64,000 bases of DNA from an uncultured Bacillota bacterium (GTDB taxonomy: Bacteria; Bacillota_I; Bacilli_A; RFN20; CAG-288): the NCBI GenBank assembly GCA_949300365.1, contig CASGEC010000002.1, forward strand, positions 103,045-167,044, given 5' to 3'. The position numbers and the translations under genes are program-made. Positions 43,798 through 50,786 of this stretch are shown here, piece after piece. The notes below the pieces were generated by a model. The model was given only the letters and a program-made list of their open reading frames with translations. It ran no database searches and had not been told where the DNA came from. How positions within the stretch are numbered: the first letter of the stretch is position 1; each line of letters opens with the position of its first letter.

Positions 43798-44605
43798 GGG
43801 CAAAGCCGATTCCACGAAGGCTCCCTATCTTCCCAAGACCGAGCCCTGCGAAAAATCCCATGTCGGGCATGTCGTTGCCGTCCTTTCGGGAAAGGGCGGT
43901 GTCGGCAAGTCCTTCACTTCCTGCTATCTTGCCGTCAAGCTACGCCGCATGGGCTATAAAGTCGGAATCCTGGATGCCGACATCACCGGTCCTTCCGTCC
44001 CCTTTACATTTGGCGTGAAGGGACCTGTCGTCGGCGTCGGAAGCTATTTCTATCCTATCAAGTCCAAGACGGGCATCGAGATCATGTCCTCCAATCTCCT
44101 TCTTCCCCATGATGACGATCCCATTGTCTGGCGTGGACCGATGCTTTCGACCTTGATCGAGCAGTTCTACACCGAAGTTGTCTGGGACGTGGACTTCCTT
44201 CTCGTGGACATGCCTCCGGGAACGGGAGATGTCTCCTTGACCGTCTTCCAGAAGATGCGACTTTCCAGCGCAATCCTTGTTACCAGTCCCCAAGGCCTTG
44301 TCGATCTGATCGTCGAGAAATCCGCGAAGATGGCCGACATGCTCTCTGTACCGCTTCTTTCCCTTGTTGAGAACATGGCTTATGTCCGTTGCCCGGATTG
44401 CGGAAGAAGGATCGATATCTACGGGAAGACAGACAGGGATATTGCCAAGAAGCATGGCATTCCCAACTTCGAGGAGATTCCCTTTGACGAGAAGATCAGT
44501 TCCTTTGTCGACAAAGGCATGATCGAGGATCTTGACGTCCCCTATCTGGACAATACCGCCAAGGCCATCGCCGATGCCGCCAAGGACGAAGACATCGTCA
44601 AATGA
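43790..44605 (+). CDS. mrp: Mrp/NBP35-family Fe-S cluster carrier ATPase
   Basis: 271 residues from the ATG at 43790 (AGGAGG at 43777-43782, 7-base spacer; the ATG at 43784 is too close). Deviant Walker A VLSGKGGVGKSFTS, switch DADITGPSVP, Walker B-like LLVDMPPGTGD, and C-terminal CPDCGRR, the CxxC that holds a bridging [4Fe-4S] cluster at the dimer interface. It loads Fe-S clusters into apo-proteins. It overlaps the hydrogenase-domain gene by 8 bases, which suggests it supplies that protein. Confidence 0.93.
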   Translation: MTEGKADSTKAPYLPKTEPCEKSHVGHVVAVLSGKGGVGKSFTSCYLAVKLRRMGYKVGILDADITGPSVPFTFGVKGPVVGVGSYFYPIKSKTGIEIMSSNLLLPHDDDPIVWRGPMLSTLIEQFYTEVVWDVDFLLVDMPPGTGDVSLTVFQKMRLSSAILVTSPQGLVDLIVEKSAKMADMLSVPLLSLVENMAYVRCPDCGRRIDIYGKTDRDIAKKHGIPNFEEIPFDEKISSFVDKGMIEDLDVPYLDNTAKAIADAAKDEDIVK

Positions 44606-45327
44606 CCGAAGAGGAGAGAGTCGACAGTTTCCTTGCTTCCTTCAAGGAACTGGAAAAGGAACTAGCGCATATCAGCCGTATCAAGGATGACTACGTCTCC
44701 TTTTCCAGAGCCCTGAACCAGATCTACTACAACCGCCTGAACCCCATCATCGCCCAAAGGGACAACTACGACTTCCTCAAGACGGCGTCCGACCTTCGCA
44801 ATATCCTCAGCCACGAGAACAATGTCTGTGCTCCCTCGGAATCTTTCCTGGAGCGTTTCCAGAAGATCGGAAAAGCCATCCTTTCCCCATATGATTGCTA
44901 TGACGTCTGCACGAAGGATGTCGACACCTGTGTCCTTTCCACGCCAGTCTTCGAGGCGATGGAACGCATGGTCAAAAATGGTCTTAGCCATCTTCCCGTC
45001 GTGAACGCAAAAGGACAGGTCATCGGCGTCTTTTCCCGTTCGACCCTGTTTGATTTCCTTCAGGGAAGAAATAAGATGGAGCTTGACGCGAGCTATACCA
45101 TCCAGGACTTCCGCTCTGCCGTTTCCTTTGACGGCCATCTCAATGAGGATTTCTTCTTCGTCCCCAGGCATAGGAGCGTTGTGGATGCCTTTGGCATGAT
45201 TCTCAAGAAAAAGGCCCACGACAAGCAGGTTGGTCTTCTCCTCGTCACCGAAAACGGGAGAAAGACGGAGAAGCTTCTCGGCGTCATCACGGCCTTGGAC
45301 CTTGCCAAGCTAAGCCGGGTGGATTAA
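44602..45327 (+). CDS. CBS-pair protein with an N-terminal HEPN-like helical domain
   Basis: 241 residues. Residues 1-95 are helical with RNILSH (R66 to H71), the R-x4-H spacing typical of HEPN nucleases, preceded by DFLKTASDL. Residues about 100-240 form a CBS pair: FEAMERMVKNGLSHLPVVNAK and SVVDAFGMILKKKAHD with GVITALDLAKL. CBS pairs bind adenine nucleotides, so this may be an energy- or nucleotide-sensing regulator. The HEPN call rests on one motif. ATGA overlap with mrp makes it the third gene of the operon. Confidence 0.75.
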   Translation: MTEEERVDSFLASFKELEKELAHISRIKDDYVSFSRALNQIYYNRLNPIIAQRDNYDFLKTASDLRNILSHENNVCAPSESFLERFQKIGKAILSPYDCYDVCTKDVDTCVLSTPVFEAMERMVKNGLSHLPVVNAKGQVIGVFSRSTLFDFLQGRNKMELDASYTIQDFRSAVSFDGHLNEDFFFVPRHRSVVDAFGMILKKKAHDKQVGLLLVTENGRKTEKLLGVITALDLAKLSRVD

Positions 45328-45332
45328 ATCTG

Positions 45333-45361
45333 TTGCCTTAGGTTAACAATATCGGTAAAAT
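45333..45361 (+). promoter_or_regulatory. ZIP-transporter promoter, apparently leaderless
   Basis: TTGCCT (45333-45338), 17-base spacer, TAAAAT (45356-45361). The ATG follows after 6 bases (45368), where transcription itself would begin. Confidence 0.65.
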
Positions 45362-45367
45362 GAGGCC

Positions 45368-46168
45368 ATGACTTTTAGTGCCATGGCCTTTTTGGGTTTC
45401 CTGATCATCTTCCTTGGGACGACTTTGGGTTCGGCCATCGTCTTTTTCTTCCGCGGGGAGACTGTCTCTAAACGGATGAACCAGATCTGCGTCGGCTTTG
45501 CTTCCGGAATCATGCTCTCGGCGAGCGTTTTCTCCCTTCTTCTTCCGGCGATCGAGACGGAAGTGGAATACATGCCTTCCGTTTTCGTGGGAGCAATCGG
45601 CCTTGTTCTTGGGGCGCTTTTCCTTTATGGCCTGGACAAGGTGATTCCCCATCTCCATGTTTCCGATGAAAAGGAGGAAGGGATCAAGACGAAAAGGATG
45701 AAGAAGACAACGAAGATGTTCCTTGCCGTGACGCTTCACAACATTCCCGAGGGACTGAGCGTCGGGATCGCCTTCGGTGTCAGCATGCTGGGAGAAGAAG
45801 TAGGCATGGATGGAAGCCTCGTCTCGGCATTGGCGTTGGCTATCAGGATCGGGATCCAGAACCTTCCGGAAGGGGTCGTCGTCTCGATTTCCATGCGGCC
45901 TGAGAAAGGAAAGAAGAAGGCGTTTCTCTATGGCATGTTCTCCGGGGCTGTCGAACCAGTGGCTGCCCTTGTCGGGCTTTTCCTGGCCCTGGCGATGAAG
46001 CTTGTCCTTCCCTGGTCCCTTTCTTTTGCTGCCGGGGCCATGATCTATATCATCGTCGAGGAGATGGTTCCGGAGGCCCACACCGATACCGGGGAGCACT
46101 ATGGGGTGTTTGCTTTCTTCTTCGGCTTTGTCCTGATGATGGTTTTGGATGTGGTTCTCGGGGGTTAG
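45368..46168 (+). CDS. ZIP-family metal transporter (ZupT-like)
   Basis: 266 residues, eight spans. The metal-site motifs are in place: LHNIPEGLSVGIAFG in the fourth span and GIQNLPEGVVVSI in the fifth, plus a short cytosolic loop with HLHVSDEKEEG. It would import Zn2+, Fe2+ or Mn2+. No ribosome-binding site at usable distance (GAGG lies 2 bases before the ATG), consistent with a leaderless transcript. A terminator shared with the convergent tRNA gene follows. Confidence 0.92.
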   Translation: MTFSAMAFLGFLIIFLGTTLGSAIVFFFRGETVSKRMNQICVGFASGIMLSASVFSLLLPAIETEVEYMPSVFVGAIGLVLGALFLYGLDKVIPHLHVSDEKEEGIKTKRMKKTTKMFLAVTLHNIPEGLSVGIAFGVSMLGEEVGMDGSLVSALALAIRIGIQNLPEGVVVSISMRPEKGKKKAFLYGMFSGAVEPVAALVGLFLALAMKLVLPWSLSFAAGAMIYIIVEEMVPEAHTDTGEHYGVFAFFFGFVLMMVLDVVLGG

Positions 46169-46196
46169 GGAGGAAGGAAAGCCTTGGAAAACGAAA

Positions 46197-46218
46197 AATG
46201 CCCAGTTTCCCGGGCATT
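46197..46218. terminator. Terminator between the ZIP gene and tRNA-Arg
   Basis: AATGCCC (46197-46203) with GGGCATT (46212-46218), 8-base loop; A run to the left serves the minus-strand tRNA, TTCTT to the right is weak for the plus strand. Confidence 0.8.
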
Positions 46219-46229
46219 CTTGAACGAGA

Positions 46230-46306
46230 TGGTGACCCATGGAGGACTTGAACCTCCGGCCCTCTGCTTAGAAGGCAGATGCTCTATCCAACTGAGCTAA
46301 TGGGCC
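46230..46306 (-). tRNA. tRNA-Arg (anticodon UCU)
   Basis: Full cloverleaf on the minus strand: acceptor GGCCCAT/ATGGGTC (one G-U), D-arm GCTC/GAGC, anticodon stem TCTGC/GCAGA around CTTCTAA (anticodon TCT, reads AGA/AGG), five-base variable loop, T-arm GGAGG/CCTCC with TTCAAGT. The 3' CCA is encoded (46232-46230). Single tRNA gene with its own promoter and terminator. Confidence 0.97.
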
Positions 46307-46320
46307 AAAAAAGCTAAATA

Positions 46321-46349
46321 ATGATAGCTCATGGAAAGGTATAGTTCAA
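46321..46349 (-). promoter_or_regulatory. tRNA-Arg promoter
   Basis: TTGAAC (46349-46344), 17-base spacer, TATCAT (46326-46321), 14 bases before the mature 5' end. Confidence 0.75.
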
Positions 46350-46377
46350 GCTTTTTGTATCAGTAACGCACAAGCGA

Positions 46378-46386
46378 TGTTAGAAT
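46378..46386 (+). promoter_or_regulatory. Extended -10 of the DHH phosphatase gene
   Basis: TGTTAGAAT, an extended -10 (TGn plus TAGAAT), about 28 bases before the chosen start; no clear -35. Confidence 0.45.
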
Positions 46387-46414
46387 ATAGATTATTACCA
46401 TGGAGGGAAGAGAT

Positions 46415-47398
46415 ATGATAACGGATGCGGAAATCAAGAGCATGCATAAACAATTCCGGGAGCTGGAAAAGAAGATAGAAGCCTACGATCGCATCGTCGT
46501 CTATCGTCACACCTCGCCGGATTTCGATGCCCTGGGTTCGCAGATGGGCCTTGTCACCTGGATCAAGGAAAACTTCCCCCAGAAGGAAGTCCATTTCGTC
46601 GGCGATAACCATCCCGATCTCATGCCCGACCTTTTCCCTTATGCGGAAGAGGTTCCGGAATCCTTCTTCCATACGGAGCATCTTGCCATTGCCGTCGACG
46701 TCGGCGACAGGAAGAGGGTCAGCATGGATCATCTTTCCTTTGCCAAGGAAGTCATCAAGATCGACCATCATGAACCGCCTGTTCCGGAATTGGATTTCGG
46801 AACGGAGCATATCGTCTATCCCAAGCGCCCCGCGGCAAGCGAGCTCATTGCCCTTTTTGCCTTGTCCCGCTCGAAGAAGAGGAAGCTCTCGACGAAGGCG
46901 GCAACCTACCTTTACTGCGGCATTGTCGGCGACTCGGGCCGTTTCCTCTATCAGGATACGGATGGGGCGACTCTGCGCGTGGCGGCCGACCTTCTTGATC
47001 TTGGCGTGAAGAAGGACGAGCTCTATCGTCGGATGTACCGGACCGATGCCAGAAAGCTTGCCATCCTCCGGTATTGCCTAGAGACCTACAAGGTGACGGA
47101 CAAGGGAACGTGCTATTTCGTCTTCGAGCCGGAAACGATGGAGAAGCTGAACATGACGACCTTGGACGGCAATCTCCATATCAACGTCTTCCGCGAAATG
47201 AACGGAATAAGGGCCGTTGTCTCGGCTACCTATGATGCGGCAAGGAAGGATTATCGCGTCAGCGTCCGTTCGGCAACGCTCATCCTTCGCCCTGCGGTCG
47301 TCAAGTTCAATGGCGGCGGGCATGACTATGCCGCCGGCTGCCATCTGAAGAGCCTGGATCAACTTCCCTTGCTACTGGAAGAGATCGACAAGCTCTGA
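46415..47398 (+). CDS. nrnA: DHH/DHHA1 phosphoesterase, NrnA-like
   Basis: 327 residues from the ATG at 46415; GGAGG at 46402-46406 with an 8-base spacer excludes the ATG at 46400, which overlaps it. Metal-binding motifs: YRHTSPDFDALGSQ, AVDVGDRKR, IKIDHHEPP (DHH) and GIVGDSGRF; the DHHA1 end has GGGHDYAAGCHL. NrnA enzymes degrade short RNA oligomers and dephosphorylate pAp or cleave pApA. Its 3' end overlaps the convergent lipoprotein gene by 27 bases. Confidence 0.93.
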   Translation: MITDAEIKSMHKQFRELEKKIEAYDRIVVYRHTSPDFDALGSQMGLVTWIKENFPQKEVHFVGDNHPDLMPDLFPYAEEVPESFFHTEHLAIAVDVGDRKRVSMDHLSFAKEVIKIDHHEPPVPELDFGTEHIVYPKRPAASELIALFALSRSKKRKLSTKAATYLYCGIVGDSGRFLYQDTDGATLRVAADLLDLGVKKDELYRRMYRTDARKLAILRYCLETYKVTDKGTCYFVFEPETMEKLNMTTLDGNLHINVFREMNGIRAVVSATYDAARKDYRVSVRSATLILRPAVVKFNGGGHDYAAGCHLKSLDQLPLLLEEIDKL

Positions 47399-48205
47399 GA
47401 GCTCCAAAAGCGATGAGGCCGAGAAGATCTTGTCTGCCGTATAGTCGACATAGGTGAAGCCGTATTGGGCTTCGCCTTTTTCAAAGCCGTAGGTTTCCAC
47501 AAAGGAAATGGCATCCAAGTTATCGATATCCCCATCGATCACGGCAACACCGGAGAAAGAAAGCGTCGAAAGAGAGGAGAAGAAGTCGGTGTAGTCGGAA
47601 ACAAGGTCGTCTCGAACAAAGAGGATGTTTTTCCTGTTCTCTTCGCTTATATCAAGGAAAGGCGTGCTAGGAAGAGTATCTTCTGCTGTCGCCGTTACGC
47701 GTCTTTGGATGGAAAAGGAAGGATAGAAGGCGGCGGTGTCGTTGGGATTGGTATAGACGGAAAGGAAGTCGATGGGAAGGACCTCGACATGGTCGGAAAC
47801 AAAGGCAGAAAAGGAATTGGAGCTATTGACGAAGTCAAAGGAATCGACGCAGAGGCCGTCTTGATAGATGAGGAGGCTTGAATTCTCTAGCCGGCTATCT
47901 GTCGCCTCGGTATAGTCGCCATAAAGGCAATAGGGAAGAAGGGCGTTTGTCTCCGCCAAAAAGGCATCGACAAAATAGGTAAAGGTCTGACATGTCGAGC
48001 AGCCGGGAACATAGACAAAGAGGGCAAAGGAAGCCTTCGAGGCGATCATTTCGGAGAGGGCGTCCTTGCAGTTCCAGGCTTGGTATTGTCTGTCTCCGTC
48101 CTTTTCAAAAGAGACAGGACAGGTCAAAAGATTTACCTTTCTGGTCTCTTCCTTTTGGCAGGAAGAAAGAAGGAGGAGGGGAAGAAGGAGTAGCTTTCCT
48201 TTCAT
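47372..48205 (-). CDS. Lipoprotein with one thioredoxin-like CxxC site
   Basis: 277 residues. Signal peptide ending LLLSSC with lipidated C16. A thioredoxin-like active site VYVPGCSTCQTF has C69 and C72; C29 and C46 are further cysteines. The C-terminal half (about 150-277) may be a second, cysteine-free thioredoxin-like domain. Located on the outer face, it would act in disulphide exchange on exported proteins. ATGA overlap with the upstream two-site lipoprotein indicates a pair acting together. Not matched to a named family. Confidence 0.75.
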   Translation of the reverse strand: MKGKLLLLPLLLLSSCQKEETRKVNLLTCPVSFEKDGDRQYQAWNCKDALSEMIASKASFALFVYVPGCSTCQTFTYFVDAFLAETNALLPYCLYGDYTEATDSRLENSSLLIYQDGLCVDSFDFVNSSNSFSAFVSDHVEVLPIDFLSVYTNPNDTAAFYPSFSIQRRVTATAEDTLPSTPFLDISEENRKNILFVRDDLVSDYTDFFSSLSTLSFSGVAVIDGDIDNLDAISFVETYGFEKGEAQYGFTYVDYTADKIFSASSLLELSELVDLFQ

Positions 48206-49323
48206 AGGTTCTCCTTTAGGTAATCTAGACAGGCTTTCGTTTCGTATTCCCCAGCCTTGTCCTGGAGTTCCTCAAGGGCCTTGGTGAAGCTATCCGAGGC
48301 AGGCGAGTCGACTTTCGTGTCGCTTCTCAAGAGAAGGACTTCGGGGTAGAAAGACTGTCTATAGCGCAAAAGGGAATCCTCGCCGATCGTGGGATAAAGG
48401 TCGTTGCGGAAGACGGAGAGGGTATGGCTATCGCCTTGGTAGGTGATGAGGGTCGGGGCGACGCCGGCCATGTTTCCTAGGCTATCCTCTACCGGGTAGT
48501 CGGAGAGGAAATACTTTTCGGAGAAGGAACTGAATTTCAAAAAGCCTTCCTTGGAAAGCTCTTCCTCAGCAGAGCGCTTGAGGAGGTAATAGCCATCCAG
48601 CTCATAGAAATAAACGGGACCGTGATCGTTTTCCAAAAGATAGGGGTAGAGGACCTTTTCCTTGTATTCCGTGCAATCCTTGCAGCGTTTCCAGGTATAG
48701 AGGATGTTTATTTTCTTTGTGTCTGTGTCATTGAGAAGGCTATCCAGGTTCTTTGTCCCATAGCCGAGACTATCGATCTCCTCCGCCTTGTCCCATTGGT
48801 AGTAGCCCTTTGTCGTGGGGATGACATCGTTGAGGCAATAGAGATCAAGATCGAGGAAACAGGAAAGGATCCAGTCCTTGATGGTGTCCCTGGAATAGCC
48901 GCCCTTGGCATCGAGAGCCTTTCCGTCCCGGAAGGTTATGAATGTCGGGGTATAGCGGATCTCGGGATAGAGGAAGGCGTAGGTACCGACCTTGTTGTCC
49001 TGGGAACGGTAATTGACCATGTAGGTCTGGAAGTCGACGGTGTAGATGAGATAGTGCGTTTCCTTGATGAGCTCGTTGAGGATGGGATAGAGGTGGTCAC
49101 AGGCCGAGCAGGCACTGCCGGTGACGATGACGAGGGCGTCGTCAAAGCGGGCAATGCTATCGAGCTCCTCCGATGTCTGGATCTCGACGTAGGAATCGAC
49201 GTCTGGGCTTTTGAAGGCGAGGATCTTGTTTCCCATCTGGTCGCGGAAGCCGTTACCAGTCGGTGAGCACGAAAAAAGGGTGAGAAGGAAGGCGGGAACG
49301 AAAAGCATTTTCTTGGATTTCAT
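48202..49323 (-). CDS. Lipoprotein with two thioredoxin-like CxxC sites
   Basis: 373 residues from the ATG at 49323 (GAGAGG about 8 bases upstream). Signal peptide ending LTLFSC with lipidated C19. The first thioredoxin-like fold holds VTGSACSACDHLYP (C72/C75) and a cis-Pro-like YTPTFITFRDGKAL; the second holds YTWKRCKDCTEY (C214/C217) and GVAPTLITYQGD. This double-domain layout suggests relay of electrons or handling of protein disulphides outside the membrane. Sits between ackA and the one-site lipoprotein. No CcdA or DsbB-like membrane partner is in the window. Confidence 0.78.
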   Translation of the reverse strand: MKSKKMLFVPAFLLTLFSCSPTGNGFRDQMGNKILAFKSPDVDSYVEIQTSEELDSIARFDDALVIVTGSACSACDHLYPILNELIKETHYLIYTVDFQTYMVNYRSQDNKVGTYAFLYPEIRYTPTFITFRDGKALDAKGGYSRDTIKDWILSCFLDLDLYCLNDVIPTTKGYYQWDKAEEIDSLGYGTKNLDSLLNDTDTKKINILYTWKRCKDCTEYKEKVLYPYLLENDHGPVYFYELDGYYLLKRSAEEELSKEGFLKFSSFSEKYFLSDYPVEDSLGNMAGVAPTLITYQGDSHTLSVFRNDLYPTIGEDSLLRYRQSFYPEVLLLRSDTKVDSPASDSFTKALEELQDKAGEYETKACLDYLKENL

Positions 49324-49372
49324 TAGGAGACCTCTCTCACCCCTCTTTTGACTTGAAGGACGGAAAAGACAA

Positions 49373-50629
49373 TCAGAGACCCAGGATGCGGGCCGTGTCC
49401 AGGGCAATCATCAGCTCTTCGTCGGTCGGAATGACGACGACGGGGATGCGGCTGTCGCGGGTGGAAATGAAGCCTTCCTTGCCGAGGATGACTTCCTGGT
49501 TTTTCTCCATGTCGATCTTGACGCCGAGGGCTTCCTGGCAGTCGGCAAAGGAATCCTCGCGGTAGAGCGGGGCGTTCTCGAAGACGCCGCCGGCGCAGAC
49601 GATCATGTCGACATGGCCGAGCTTTCCATAGTACATGCAAAGATAGTCGGCGATGCGCTGGCAATACATCTCGACGGCAAGAGTCGAGCGGATATCGCCT
49701 CTTTCATAGGCCTTCTCGACATCGCGGGTATCGTTGGAAATGCCAGAGACGCCGATCATGCCGGAGGAATGGTTGAAGATCTCATAGATCTCGTCGGCGC
49801 TCTTTCCGGTGCAGGACATGAGGTAGGGCATGATGGAGGGATCGATATCGCCGGTCCTTGTTCCCATCATGACGCCGGCAAGCGGGGTAAGGCCCATGGA
49901 CGTGGCGATGCACTTTCCATCCTTGATGGCGCAGACGGAGGCGCCGCTTCCGATGTGGAGGGTGATGATGTTGGTGTGCTCGTTTCCGGCGAGGTATTCC
50001 TCACGGGCGATGGTGGAAAGGTACTTATGGCTTGTTCCGTGGGCGCCATAGCGGCGGACAGCATACTTTTCATAGTATTCGAAGGGGAGAGGATAAAGGA
50101 ATTCCTTGGGCTTCATCGTCTGGTGGAAGGCGGTGTCGAAGACGGCGACCTGGCCGACAGAGGAAGGAAGGACCTTGCGGAAGGCCTCAAAGCAGGTGAT
50201 ATGGGCCGGATTGTGAAGCGGGGCAAGGGGGATGAGCGAGCGGATCTTCTCTTCGGTGTCGTCGTTGAAGAGGGCCGAATCCTTGAAATACTTTCCGCCT
50301 TGGACGATGCGGTGGCCGACGGCCGTGATCTCGTCGATGGAGCTGATGATTCCGTTTTCGATCATGCCATCCATGACCAGATGGACAGCGTAGTCGTGGT
50401 CGGCGACAGGAAGGGTGACCGTCTTTTTAAAGCCGTTGGGCTTCTTTATGGTGAAGATGCCGTCTTCGTGTCCGATTCTTTCCACGATGCCGGATGTCAG
50501 TACCGTCAAGTGGCTTCCCTTGTCCCTCAGCTTCTTTTCGCGAAGGGCGGAATCCTCCATCTCGTAGAGCTTGAACTTGAGGGAGGAGGAACCGGCGTTG
50601 ACGCACATGATCTTGTAAGTCTTTGGCAT
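49373..50629 (-). CDS. ackA: Acetate kinase
   Basis: 418 residues. Motifs: MCVNAGSSSLKFKLYEM at the N-terminus, GHRIVQGGKYF, HLGSGAS-like HIGSGASVCAIKDG, and MGTRTGDIDPSIMPYL. It makes ATP and acetate from acetyl phosphate, the main substrate-level phosphorylation step in many fermenters. AAGGAG lies 6 bases before the ATG. The two redox lipoproteins follow after 49 bases on the same strand. A phosphotransacetylase gene is not in the window. Confidence 0.97.
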   Translation of the reverse strand: MPKTYKIMCVNAGSSSLKFKLYEMEDSALREKKLRDKGSHLTVLTSGIVERIGHEDGIFTIKKPNGFKKTVTLPVADHDYAVHLVMDGMIENGIISSIDEITAVGHRIVQGGKYFKDSALFNDDTEEKIRSLIPLAPLHNPAHITCFEAFRKVLPSSVGQVAVFDTAFHQTMKPKEFLYPLPFEYYEKYAVRRYGAHGTSHKYLSTIAREEYLAGNEHTNIITLHIGSGASVCAIKDGKCIATSMGLTPLAGVMMGTRTGDIDPSIMPYLMSCTGKSADEIYEIFNHSSGMIGVSGISNDTRDVEKAYERGDIRSTLAVEMYCQRIADYLCMYYGKLGHVDMIVCAGGVFENAPLYREDSFADCQEALGVKIDMEKNQEVILGKEGFISTRDSRIPVVVIPTDEELMIALDTARILGL

Positions 50630-50668
50630 TGTTATCTCCTTAAAACCGAGAATTTTCTGTTCCCGCCT

Positions 50669-50697
50669 ATTTTAGGCTTTTACCAGTGTAAAGTAAA
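50669..50697 (-). promoter_or_regulatory. ackA promoter
   Basis: TTTACT (50697-50692), 17-base spacer, TAAAAT (50674-50669), 40 bases before the ATG. Confidence 0.6.
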
Positions 50698-50726
50698 ACA
50701 AGATTGCTTGAAATAGCCCATCTTCC

Positions 50727-50755
50727 TTAAAACAGGTTGCATTTTATGCTACAAT
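50727..50755 (+). promoter_or_regulatory. glgB-glgP promoter (extended -10)
   Basis: TTAAAA (50727-50732), 17-base spacer, TACAAT (50750-50755) with TGC just upstream, an extended -10. Confidence 0.6.
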
Positions 50756-50786
50756 CGAAAAAAGTTGAGAACGGGAGGCAAGCATC

